NCBI RefSeq assembly: GCF_000615945.1
Contig: NZ_BAMO01000015.1
Span: 24,536 to 88,535 of the forward strand
Source of the DNA: Caldalkalibacillus mannanilyticus JCM 10596
Lineage (GTDB): Bacteria > Bacillota > Bacilli > Caldalkalibacillales > JCM-10596
DNA length: 64,000 nt
Reading direction: 5' to 3'
Position numbers and translations under genes: made by a program. A model generated the notes under the pieces. The model was not told where the DNA came from. It did no database searches and was given only the letters and a program-made list of their open reading frames with translations. Below are positions 54,911-63,566 of this stretch, one piece after another; the stretch's first letter is position 1, and each line of letters opens with the position of its first letter.

Positions 54911-54943
54911 AATAAAGTAGAGTTCCACCAGATGGAGTTTATA
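54911..54943 (-). repeat. Dispersed intergenic repeat, copy 4
   Basis: On the minus strand AAACTCCATCTGGTGGAA then CTCTACTTTATTT, matching the ~26-base core of copies 1-3. It ends 57 bases before the next gene. Confidence 0.72.
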
Positions 54944-55000
54944 CATCGCTTGATGGTTACAATGGGATAAATAAGAAAATGTCTTTAAAGGAGAATTCGA

Positions 55001-55222
55001 TTGAAAAAATATACTTTTACCTTGCTTCATTCAACGATCATTGGATTTAAAGAAATCGACCATATTATTCTTGCATCCTCCCTCACCGACGCAATTGAAA
55101 AATTCACCAGGAAGCACAATCTAGAAGCTCCAGCCTACTGGGACGAACCTTCATTCGATACCTTTATCGAGATGATCTTCTCTATAAGAGATGAAAAAAT
55201 AACGTATCAGATTAGCTGGTAG
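55001..55222 (+). CDS. Small hypothetical protein (73 aa)
   Basis: TTG 55001 with AAAGGAG seven bases upstream starts a 73-residue acidic protein (MKKYTFTLLHSTIIGFKEID, LTDAIEKFTRKHNLEAPAYW). No signal peptide or family is recognised; the pattern of alternating beta and helical stretches suggests a small folded domain. Repeat copy 4 is upstream and a strong terminator downstream. Confidence 0.6.
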   Translation: MKKYTFTLLHSTIIGFKEIDHIILASSLTDAIEKFTRKHNLEAPAYWDEPSFDTFIEMIFSIRDEKITYQISW

Positions 55223-55262
55223 TGATATACAAAAAAAGCTATCGAAGTTTTTCGACAGCCTG

Positions 55263-55286
55263 AGGGAGCCTTCGCTCCCTTTTTTC
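55263..55286 (+). terminator. Terminator after the 73-aa gene
   Basis: AGGGAGC-CTTC-GCTCCCT followed by TTTTTT: a strong short hairpin. Confidence 0.88.
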
Positions 55287-55353
55287 AACCTCTACAAAAT
55301 GGATTCTAGATACTATTTTTTCAGATCAATCACTCCAGTGTATTTCTACTCTA

Positions 55354-56016
55354 TTACTCTATTTTCTCAGGAGTTCCATACTCCACCCCGAATGTTTCAA
55401 CTGTCACCTTTTTCATTTTTTGCTCTTCAACAGGAAGATCATTTTTTCCTCTCTCCACCAAAGCAATGTTATGAGCGGTTTCCATCCCAGAAATGACTTT
55501 TCCAAATGCTGCATATTTTCCATCGAGTGAAGGAACATCGGCTACCATAATGAAAAATTGAGAGCCCGCAGAATCCGGAACCTCTGTTCTTGCCATGGAA
55601 ATCACACCTGTTTCGTGCTTGAGATTATTCTCAAAGCCATTGGAAGTAAATTCACCTTTGATGCTATACCCAGGTCCACCCCCACCAGTGCCCGTAGGAT
55701 CTCCACCTTGGATCATAAAGTCGGGAATGACTCGATGAAAGATAAGACCATCATAGTAGCCCTCTTGAACAAGAGAAATAAAATTGGTTACTGTATTGGG
55801 TGCTACCTCAGGATAAAGTTCGATTTTAATTTCTTCATCATTGTCCATCACAATAGTTACAATGGGATACTGTTTATCTTCCTCTTTTACCTCTCCTTCT
55901 GCTCCAGGTGTTTCTTGATTTGGAGCTTGACCACATGCTGTAAGTGCCAAGCTAGCTACGACCAAGATAATTAACCATTGATAGATAAACCGTTTACTAC
56001 TAGATCCTTGTTTCAT
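55354..56016 (-). CDS. Lipoprotein peptidyl-prolyl cis-trans isomerase (cyclophilin type)
   Basis: A 220-residue cyclophilin exported as a lipoprotein: lipobox LTAC (~residue 28), then a Glu/Gln linker. Cyclophilin blocks are YDGLIFHRVIPDFMIQGGDP, GYSIKGEF, GVISMARTEVPDSAGSQFFI and the active-site FGKVISG. It folds secreted proteins on the outside of the membrane. I chose ATG 56016 with GAGGAG eight bases upstream; an ATG six bases earlier crowds that site. Confidence 0.93.
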   Translation of the reverse strand: MKQGSSSKRFIYQWLIILVVASLALTACGQAPNQETPGAEGEVKEEDKQYPIVTIVMDNDEEIKIELYPEVAPNTVTNFISLVQEGYYDGLIFHRVIPDFMIQGGDPTGTGGGGPGYSIKGEFTSNGFENNLKHETGVISMARTEVPDSAGSQFFIMVADVPSLDGKYAAFGKVISGMETAHNIALVERGKNDLPVEEQKMKKVTVETFGVEYGTPEKIE

Positions 56017-56158
56017 TTTCATCTCTCCTCAATAATAGGAATTTTTAATACCATTTTTTAAAATAATCATTTCTTTTTTTCTCCACGTCGATTGCCTACT
56101 GGACGATTTCTGCATACATATGAACTAAGATTTAATGATGAAATGGAGATGTACTTGT

Positions 56159-57554
56159 ATGCACACTCAAGATTTTTCAAGCTCTTCTGCTCCCCTAGAA
56201 AATATGGGCTGCCTTGCCTATACATTGAAAAAAGGGCTTCACTTTGACATTTGGTTATATCATCCACTTACAGGCTACAATAGACCGCTTGTTTCACAGT
56301 TAGCCACCGAAAGCTCCGTTCCTTATTGGTCCTCTAAAAATGATCAGATCGCTTTTGTGGGACATCAAAACATCGTGTACGTCGTAGAGATCTCTTCAGG
56401 GAAGATTAGGCGAATTGATCAGGTTTCTCCCTCCACTCTTTTGAGCTGGTCGCCAGATGATACGAAACTCGCCTATACGAAGCAGGACCATATCATTATC
56501 TATGATCTATTTCAGCATACTAGCCTTGCTTATCCACAGCAAGGAGCGACAGATGTGCAATGGTTTCCTGCTGGTAATAGACTTCTATTCCAAGGAATCG
56601 ATGAACAAGGGAATAGCCAAGTGTATGTACTGAACCTTGAAACTCATCAAAAAGAAGCTTTGACTAACGTAACAGATATGCCTCACCATCATCTTCGTCT
56701 TTCTTCTGATGGAAGGTTCTTTCTCTTTACCTCTCCAGGGGTTAGTATTTCCATCATTTATACACAAGAAATCAATACAGGAAATCGATATGAGCTAGAA
56801 GGTGGACCTTTAGGGAAAAACTATTCTCCCGCATGGTCTCCCCATTCACAGTCCATAGCCTATAGTGCAACAGATATGACTGAACAAGGCGTCTACTATT
56901 CTCTTATTCAATCTGATACCCACCTTGGGGGAGAGAAAAGAAATCATGCCATTGCCAATTGTTTTAGTACTCAAGTTGCTTGGACGGCAGATGGCAGGAT
57001 TACTTATCTCGCTGGATGTAGCCAGGATAGTTTTCCATCACAGATCTGGCTGATCGATCGAAATAAACCCATACCTACATTACTGGTCAATCAAGGACAA
57101 GTGACGGCTCATCAATGGTCTGGATCTACACAGAGAAATGTTGTAACCTATGAAAGATATAATCATCCCCAGTACAAAGTGTCCTTTGTCTACCCTTCTC
57201 ATTGGAAACAAGTATCACCCGACAGATTCGAAGGGAAAGAAGTTTATTCAAGTAAGTGCCCTCTCATCCGATCAATCTATCGAAGACGTCTGTCATACAG
57301 AAGCGACTCATCACCTACAACCCTACGGCACAGATCCACTGATCATTCCTACTGAAGTAGATGATCAAGAAGCATGCTTTGTGATCCCTTCCGATGATCA
57401 ACCAAAGGAAATGAACAGGCAAGCAGCACTGATTGCTAAGTACCCTATTCCGATACAAATCAATGGTGTACAATACCATTATTTTATTCTGTGGGCAGAT
57501 AAATATGATATTAATACGTTAGCCAAAACGCTTCGATTTATTGTAGCTGTTTAA
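56159..57554 (+). pseudogene. TolB/WD40-like beta-propeller protein, frameshifted
   Basis: A cytoplasmic propeller protein (no signal peptide) of six or so WD/TolB-like blades (LLSWSPDDTKLAYTKQ, VQWFPAGNRLLFQGID, YSPAWSPHSQSIAYSA) ending in a ~110-residue C-terminal part with FVYPSHWKQVSPDRFE. The frame breaks at the GGG of 57233-57235; removing one G gives FEGKKFIQVSALSSDQSIED in frame to TAA 57554 and a 464-residue protein. The stop overlaps the convergent adenine deaminase gene by four bases. Function unknown. GGAG lies ten bases before ATG 56159. Confidence 0.72.
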
Positions 57555-59308
57555 TCTTCTTCAGCAGCCACCTGTATATGAGTGAACTTCTGTACATCAA
57601 AAAGCCCTAAATCAGTCAACTTAATATTCGGGATCACAGGGAGAGCAAGAAAAGATAAGGTTAGGAACGGATTACATTCTTTTGTTGCCTCTATGTGCTC
57701 TAACGCCTCATTGATCTCTTCAAGTTGACGATAGATGGAATCCGCACTCTCTTGCGAGATCAATCCTGCTATAGGCAATGGGAGAGAAGCGATGACTTGT
57801 TGATTTTCGATAACCACTAGTCCCCCTCCTATTTCTTCTATTTGTTGAATAGCATAGATCATATCTGAATCGTTCGTACCTGCAACAATAATATTATGCG
57901 AGTCATGGGCAATCGTCGTTGCTATGGCTCCTTTTTTTATTTGAAGTCCTTTGACAATGCCCAAGCCAATATGACCTGTCTGCTTATGCCTTTCAACGAC
58001 AGCTAATTTTAGCTGATCTCGCTCTATCGAAGGAACAAATCTTCCATGCTCAGTCTGAACCTCTTCTACTAGATGCTGAGTAATGAGACTATTGGGAATA
58101 ATTTGGATTACATTCGCTCGTTGATGACTGCCTAAATTCAAGTGAAGGGAATCTTCCGTCAATCCCTGAATATGAATACTATTTGTTAAGGTAGCAGATG
58201 GCTGTACCTCTTGATCTAGTTGAGCTGAAAAAGCTCCGTTTTCCGCTACTTTTTTTCCGGCAACATAAACCTGCTCGATTTCTAGTTTCTCAAGATGATT
58301 GAGAATAAGGAAATCAGCATCATAACCAGGGGCAATGGCTCCTTTTTGGGTTAAACCATAGCATTCCGCAGCACTTAATGAAGCCATTTGGATGGCGGTA
58401 ATTGGGTGGACTCCATGTTGGATCGCTAGACGTACATTGTGGTCAACACTCCCTTCTAAAATCAGGTCATCGAGATGCTTATCATCTGTACAAAACGTAC
58501 ATCGACGGGCATTTTTCTCTGTAACAATACCGATTAAATTAACTAGATCTTTTGCTACGGAACCTTCGCGAATGATCAAGTACATTCCTCTTCTAATGCG
58601 TTCTAGAGCCTCTTCTTCACAAACTGCCTCATGATCTGTTTTAATCCCTGCGGTTGTATAGACATTCAATGAATCCCGATCCAATCCGGCTGCATGCCCA
58701 TCTATTTTTGCTTGATTCCGCTTTGCACTAAGTACTTTATCCAGCATTCTCTTGTCCGCATGAAATACGGCAGGGTAATCCATGACCTCGCCCAAGCCAA
58801 TCACTCGAGGATGCTGATACAATGGTTCTAGATCCTCGGCTCCCAATATCGCACCCGCATTTTCGAAGGAGGTGGAAGGCACACAGGATGGGAGCATCAC
58901 ATAGACCTGTAAGGGGATATTTTCGGATGCATCCAGCATGTATTGAATTCCTTCTACCCCTGCTACATTGGCAATTTCATGAGGGTCAGCAATGACCGTT
59001 GTCACTCCATGTGGCAGAACCACCTTGGCAAATTCAGAGGGAGTAGCCATTGATGACTCAATATGGACATGAGCATCAATGAAAGAAGGACAGATATACT
59101 TATTTTGAGCGTCTACTTCTTCATGCCCGTCATACTCACCTAAGCCAACAATTGCTCCATCAACGATGGCTACATCCACCTTCATAACTTCCTGATTAAA
59201 AACATCGATTACTTGTCCATTTTTGATCACTAGATCCGCCTTTTCCCGTTTCGCTGCTACCGCAATCTTTCTTTTTAGTTTCTCTGTTTCATTCCTATGA
59301 TGTATCAA
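57551..59308 (-). CDS. adeC: Adenine deaminase
   Basis: A 585-residue amidohydrolase converting adenine to hypoxanthine in purine salvage. The metal site is PSFIDAHVHIESSMATPSEF, with GVTTVIADPHEIANVAG, FCTDDKHLDDLI and a long C-terminal domain with TTIAHDSHNIIVAGTND. Start is TTG 59308 after GGGGG. It follows cysK on the same strand with a 36-base gap, so a shared transcript is possible, though the pairing makes no obvious pathway sense. Confidence 0.95.
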   Translation of the reverse strand: MIHHRNETEKLKRKIAVAAKREKADLVIKNGQVIDVFNQEVMKVDVAIVDGAIVGLGEYDGHEEVDAQNKYICPSFIDAHVHIESSMATPSEFAKVVLPHGVTTVIADPHEIANVAGVEGIQYMLDASENIPLQVYVMLPSCVPSTSFENAGAILGAEDLEPLYQHPRVIGLGEVMDYPAVFHADKRMLDKVLSAKRNQAKIDGHAAGLDRDSLNVYTTAGIKTDHEAVCEEEALERIRRGMYLIIREGSVAKDLVNLIGIVTEKNARRCTFCTDDKHLDDLILEGSVDHNVRLAIQHGVHPITAIQMASLSAAECYGLTQKGAIAPGYDADFLILNHLEKLEIEQVYVAGKKVAENGAFSAQLDQEVQPSATLTNSIHIQGLTEDSLHLNLGSHQRANVIQIIPNSLITQHLVEEVQTEHGRFVPSIERDQLKLAVVERHKQTGHIGLGIVKGLQIKKGAIATTIAHDSHNIIVAGTNDSDMIYAIQQIEEIGGGLVVIENQQVIASLPLPIAGLISQESADSIYRQLEEINEALEHIEATKECNPFLTLSFLALPVIPNIKLTDLGLFDVQKFTHIQVAAEED

Positions 59309-59344
59309 AAAAAATCCCCCTAATTATGTAATGATTCTATGACG

Positions 59345-60271
59345 TTATTGTTCGTCCTCAAACAGATTCATGCTTAAATACCTCTCGCCGGTATCTGGTG
59401 CAATACAAACCACTTTTTTACCCGCTCCTAGCCTTTCTGCTACAATGTTCGCAGCATAGACAGATGCGCCAGAGGAAGGTCCAACTAATAATCCTTCTTC
59501 TCGCGCCAGTCTTTTCATTGTTTCAATCGCTTCTTCATCTGCAATTTGAATGATTTCATTGTATATTTCTGTATTCAGATTTTGGGGAATAAATCCTGGA
59601 CTTGTCCCTACCAGCTTATGCGGTCCTGGTTCCCCTCCAGATAATACTGGCGAACCTTTGGGTTCAACAACGGCTATATGTATTTCAGGTAACGAGGCAC
59701 GAAGAACTTCACCCGTTCCTGTAATGGTTCCCCCTGTACCTGAGGTGGCTACAAAAGCATCAAGCTTTCCCTCCATCTGCTCTAGAATTTCAGATGCAGT
59801 GGTGACTCTATGGATATCTGGGTTTGCCTTATTTTCAAACTGCTGAGGGATAAAGCTTCTTGGTATTTGCTTTTGTAACTCCAATGCTTTTTCAATCGCC
59901 CCGGGCATACGTTTGCTGCTTGGTGTCAGTACCACTTCAGCTCCGTATGCTTTCAAAATATTAATACGTTCCTTGGACATATTGTCTGGCATGATTAATA
60001 TAGCACGGTAACCTTTGGCTGCCGCCATCATAGCCAGTCCAATTCCTGTATTCCCACTGGTTGGTTCGATAATCGTATCCCCTTCTTGAATTAAGCCTCG
60101 CTTCTCGGCGTCAAGAATCAAATTATAGGCAGCACGATCTTTCACACTCCCTGAAGGATTAAATCTCTCCAGCTTAACATACACATCAGCCGATGTTTTA
60201 GGTATGATCCTTTGCAATTTCACCATAGGTGTACGACCGACAAGCTGTGAGATATCTTCATACACATTCAT
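59345..60271 (-). CDS. cysK: Cysteine synthase (O-acetylserine sulfhydrylase)
   Basis: A 308-residue PLP enzyme forming cysteine from O-acetylserine and sulfide. The PLP Lys is in FNPSGSVKDRAAYNLI, with PTSGNTGIGLAM and GTGGTITGTGEVL. AGGTAGGTG precedes ATG. First of a possible two-gene unit with adeC. No S-box or T-box leader is visible in the ~165 bases upstream. Confidence 0.95.
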   Translation of the reverse strand: MNVYEDISQLVGRTPMVKLQRIIPKTSADVYVKLERFNPSGSVKDRAAYNLILDAEKRGLIQEGDTIIEPTSGNTGIGLAMMAAAKGYRAILIMPDNMSKERINILKAYGAEVVLTPSSKRMPGAIEKALELQKQIPRSFIPQQFENKANPDIHRVTTASEILEQMEGKLDAFVATSGTGGTITGTGEVLRASLPEIHIAVVEPKGSPVLSGGEPGPHKLVGTSPGFIPQNLNTEIYNEIIQIADEEAIETMKRLAREEGLLVGPSSGASVYAANIVAERLGAGKKVVCIAPDTGERYLSMNLFEDEQ

Positions 60272-60438
60272 TTTCTTTCACCTACCTCACATTTTTCAGA
60301 TTCTCATTATTCCTGCACCTTGCTCATTATTTTACAACAAAAAGCGGCTGAAAAATAGCAAGATGGACAGCAATTTCACTTCGCATAGGAATGAGAGTAA
60401 ATGGAAAGAATATCTTTCTAAAAAGGAGCAAAGCATAG

Positions 60439-60615
60439 ATGACCGATTACTCAAAAATGACAACCCAAGAACTAGAACAATTATCTTCTCAGCTCCATCA
60501 AGAGGAATATATCATCATGAAAGAACTCATCAAAAGATCCTCTGCGGTGGAACATACTGTTGAAAGCAACTCTGTACAGCCCGCGGATATGAAGCCAACA
60601 GAAGAAGATTTTTGA
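60439..60615 (+). CDS. Small hypothetical protein (58 aa)
   Basis: ATG 60439 with AAAAAGGAG nine bases upstream gives 58 acidic residues (MTDYSKMTTQELEQLSSQLH, then EEYIIMKELIKRSS). The N-terminal part is helical; a terminator follows. No family is recognised, but ribosome site and terminator make it a likely gene. Confidence 0.6.
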   Translation: MTDYSKMTTQELEQLSSQLHQEEYIIMKELIKRSSAVEHTVESNSVQPADMKPTEEDF

Positions 60616-60645
60616 TCCTACAATGGATGAAGAAAATGAATGAAG

Positions 60646-60707
60646 AAAAAGGATAGAGAGAAGTTTACCTGTTCTGCATGGTTTACTTCCCTATCCTTTT
60701 TTGTTTT
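60646..60707 (+). terminator. Terminator after the 58-aa gene
   Basis: AAAAAGGATAG pairs with CTATCCTTTTT; AAGT pairs inside with ACTT, then TTTTTTGTTTTT. Confidence 0.75.
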
Positions 60708-60747
60708 TCTCACTATTAATGAACAACAATTTTTTGAGCGTAGTTTT

Positions 60748-61176
60748 TTAGCAAGATTGAAGCTGGTTCATCACCGCCACAATCTTAGTCATTGCATATT
60801 CAGCATCCATTCCTTCGATTTTCAAGAGGACTTCTGTTTCCCCCTGAATGGTCGCCATCAGCGAGGATAGACCTAGAATGTTTTTGCCATTCACATTGCG
60901 CTCACGCATTTGAAAATACACGGTTGATTCAAATTGTTCAGCTATATCCACCAACAAAAGAATCTCTTTTATCGTCAATCCTTTAGAAATGGTCAGCTTT
61001 TTTTCATATTTTGTAAGGGGCTGTTGATACAGTCCATTTTGTATTTCTCTAAAAACCTGATCAGTCTGTTGACCAAGGATTGAAATTAGTTGCTCCCACA
61101 TTTGGTTCCTCTTTGTATCAAGCTCAATAATATCATTGGCAATTTTCATTGCTTTTCTGTCTTGAATCTCATTCAC
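60748..61176 (-). CDS. HPr-like domain protein lacking both phosphorylation sites
   Basis: A 142-residue protein. Residues 1-55 are helical (MWEQLISILGQQTDQVFREI); residues ~60-140 read like the HPr fold: KLTISKGLTIKEILLLVDIA against the HPr GIHARPA helix, then VNGKNILGLSSLMATIQGE against NGKSILGLMSL, and IEGMDAEYAMTKIVAVM. The His15 position is Thr (GLTIKE) and the Ser46 position is Asn (GKNILG), so neither PTS nor HprK phosphorylation is possible. GTG start nine bases after AGGAGG. The role is unknown; a structural HPr relative is the best description. Confidence 0.7.
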   Translation of the reverse strand: MNEIQDRKAMKIANDIIELDTKRNQMWEQLISILGQQTDQVFREIQNGLYQQPLTKYEKKLTISKGLTIKEILLLVDIAEQFESTVYFQMRERNVNGKNILGLSSLMATIQGETEVLLKIEGMDAEYAMTKIVAVMNQLQSC

Positions 61177-61331
61177 AAACCTACACCTCCTAAATTATAC
61201 CACAGATTCTATTCTATTTACTCTAATGATATGGCAGAACCATCTTTTTGATATAATTTTTGTCAGGTATATTTACAGTTTTTTTTTAGTCATTAAAATG
61301 TCACAAACTAAATAGCTAGGCTCTTTACTTT

Positions 61332-62666
61332 CTATTCTGAAGAAGCGACGTCTATCGGTGGAAACAATTCTTTTTCCTCTGAAAGGGGTAAGGAATCTAC
61401 ATTTTTTAATTTGCGTTCAATAGCCCTGCTTCTTACTGCGGCAGTATCAATGTTATTACTCGCCTCTTGCAGTTTCTTTTTCGTCTTTTCTAATATATCC
61501 CCGAATTTAGTAAATTCTGTTTTCACTGCTCCAAGGATTTCCCATACTTCACTGGAGTGCTTCTGGATAGCCAATGTACGAAACCCCATATGCAGACTGT
61601 TTAAGAATGCAGATAAGGTTGTAGGTCCTGTCACGACAATCTTATATTCCTTCTGTAGGGTTTCCCATAAGCCTGTCCTTCTTAAAACCTCGGCATAAAG
61701 CCCTTCAACAGGTAAAAACATAATGGCGAAATCAGTAGTATTAGGAGGATCAATATATTTATCTCTAATGGTTCGGGCTTCTCTCTTAATCCGAGTTTCT
61801 AATTGTTTCATCGCTTCATTAGCACGACCTGCATCACCTTGCTCCTGAGCGTCTACAAGCTTCTGATAATCCTCTATAGGAAACTTTGAGTCTATGGGTA
61901 ACCAAACCTGCTGATGTGAATGATCTCGATGAGGCAGCTTAATAGCAAATTCGATTCTTTCAGTGCTACCTTTCTTGGTCGCTATGTTTTTCTCATATTG
62001 CTCTACGGTTAGGGTTTGCTCTAACAAATTTTCTAATTGTATTTCTCCTAAAGTCCCTCTTGTCTTGACATTGGACAGCACTTTTTTTAAATCACCCACT
62101 CCCGACGCCAAATGCTGCATTTCACCCAGCCCTTTATGAACCAGCTCCAATCGTTCACTCACAAGCTGAAAAGACTCTCCTAGTCTTTTCTCAAGAGTGG
62201 CATGTAATTTCTCATCAACCGTCACTCTCATCGCTTCTAGTTTTTTATTATTATCTTCTTGCAGGTGCGATAACTTTTGTTCCACCGTTTCCCTGACCTT
62301 CTCAATCTTTTCTTCGTTCATTCTTGTCAGTTCCGTTAGTTGTTTGGCAAAACTATCTAACAGATTTTTTTGTTGATTAGCCATGCTTTCCATTGTGCTG
62401 ATTAAAGATTGATTCATCTGATTCAATCCGCTTGATAGCTCTTCTCGATGAAGCTTTTGAGAGGTCGTTGCTTCCTGTCTTGAATGAATCATCTCGTCTT
62501 TTAATGATCTTTCCAGTCGGTTCACTTCTTTCTCCAGTACTTCAAAATGAGGATTGATGGCTTGAGATCTCCGTCGTTCTCTATCGTATAATTTGATTGA
62601 AACATAACATAAAAACAAAGTGACTATTAGGTTCATTCCTAATAACACCAGCATTAGAGCATTCAT
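61332..62666 (-). CDS. rmuC: DNA recombination protein RmuC
   Basis: A 444-residue protein with an N-terminal membrane segment, a long coiled coil (residues ~35-190) and the C-terminal RmuC nuclease-like domain (TRGTLGEIQLENLLEQTLT, VWLPIDSKFPIEDYQKLVDA, FLPVEGLYAEVL, GPTTLSAFLNSLHMGFRT). RmuC limits inversions at repeats. CGGAGG precedes ATG. Confidence 0.92.
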   Translation of the reverse strand: MNALMLVLLGMNLIVTLFLCYVSIKLYDRERRRSQAINPHFEVLEKEVNRLERSLKDEMIHSRQEATTSQKLHREELSSGLNQMNQSLISTMESMANQQKNLLDSFAKQLTELTRMNEEKIEKVRETVEQKLSHLQEDNNKKLEAMRVTVDEKLHATLEKRLGESFQLVSERLELVHKGLGEMQHLASGVGDLKKVLSNVKTRGTLGEIQLENLLEQTLTVEQYEKNIATKKGSTERIEFAIKLPHRDHSHQQVWLPIDSKFPIEDYQKLVDAQEQGDAGRANEAMKQLETRIKREARTIRDKYIDPPNTTDFAIMFLPVEGLYAEVLRRTGLWETLQKEYKIVVTGPTTLSAFLNSLHMGFRTLAIQKHSSEVWEILGAVKTEFTKFGDILEKTKKKLQEASNNIDTAAVRSRAIERKLKNVDSLPLSEEKELFPPIDVASSE

Positions 62667-62829
62667 AAAAAAACCTCCGAAAATAGTTACTTATGTCCCA
62701 TTATACATAGACAAACATATGTTTGCAACTTGATCTACACCACAGTTCCTTATGCACACTAACAAACCTTTCTCAATTGAATTGAATAGACTATAGTACA
62801 ATAAATACAGCTCGGAGGTGTCTGGCATA

Positions 62830-63450
62830 ATGAGGTATCAAAATCCAGTTGTGATTTATACTCAACGTATTGAAGAACCTAATGTGACGATTTATTATCC
62901 TAAATTAAGTCATATGACCCATCGTGAAATTGAAAACAAACTAAATCATGAAATCTACCAAAACGTCCTATCGTTGATCGAGCAACAACAAAAGTTTCAA
63001 ATTGCAGGAACTCCAGAGATCACTGGACACTACGAGATCAAAACCAACGAGAGAGGAATTCTCAGCTTAACCTTGAGCAACTACACCTATACCTATCCCA
63101 TGGCACATGGCTATACCCTTTTGCAATCATTAACCTTTGATCTACGGACAGGCAAACAGTATACTCTTTCCGACTTATTCAAAGCAGATTCAAATTATGT
63201 GGAAGCCTTATCCAAGTTGGTAAAACAACAGATCATGACAAGAGGAATACCTCTTCTAGATGATTTTAAAAGGATTCAACCTGAGCAACCCTTTTACCTA
63301 GCGGATAAATCAATCGTTCTCTATTTTCAGCTTTATGAAATAAGTCCCTATTATGTTGGCTTCCCCATGTTTCCTATCTCCGTTTATGACATTTTAGACT
63401 TGAGTAAAGAAGATGGACCGCTCTCCATTCTAGCGGCTGATATTGCCTGA
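62830..63450 (+). CDS. DUF3298/DUF4163 (RsiV-like) domain protein
   Basis: A 206-residue protein consisting of the DUF4163 and DUF3298 halves (YYPKLSHMTHREIENKLNHE, HYEIKTNERGILSLTLSNYT, MAHGYTLLQSLTFDLRTGKQ, LYFQLYEISPYYVGFPMFPI). Anti-sigma RsiV shares this domain, but there is no membrane segment or signal here and no sigma gene beside it. I chose ATG 62830 with CGGAGG eleven bases upstream; the GTG 12 bases earlier abuts that site. Function unknown. Confidence 0.83.
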   Translation: MRYQNPVVIYTQRIEEPNVTIYYPKLSHMTHREIENKLNHEIYQNVLSLIEQQQKFQIAGTPEITGHYEIKTNERGILSLTLSNYTYTYPMAHGYTLLQSLTFDLRTGKQYTLSDLFKADSNYVEALSKLVKQQIMTRGIPLLDDFKRIQPEQPFYLADKSIVLYFQLYEISPYYVGFPMFPISVYDILDLSKEDGPLSILAADIA

Positions 63451-63471
63451 TTCTCCCCCCACTAATCAGGA

Positions 63472-63537
63472 CAAAAAAACTCCTCGCTTAGTAGTCCGAT
63501 GGTATCCTTTAACCTGTCTACTAAATGAGGAGTTTAT
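63472..63537. terminator. Bidirectional terminator
   Basis: AAACTCCTC and TTAGTAG pair with CTACTAA and GAGGAGTTT around a ~20-base loop, between convergent genes. Confidence 0.75.
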
Positions 63538-63566
63538 CAAATTAATGCTTATTCTGTGATTACTAA

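Noticed and set aside
3805..54943. Intact IS200/IS605 or other transposon for the dispersed repeats
   Set aside because: Hairpins recall insertion-sequence ends, but no transposase or TnpB-like gene lies next to any copy.
55558..55974. 138-codon plus-strand frame opposite the cyclophilin gene
   Set aside because: Antisense of a clear lipoprotein gene.
60272..60438. S-box or T-box leader upstream of cysK
   Set aside because: None of the conserved blocks are seen in this short region.
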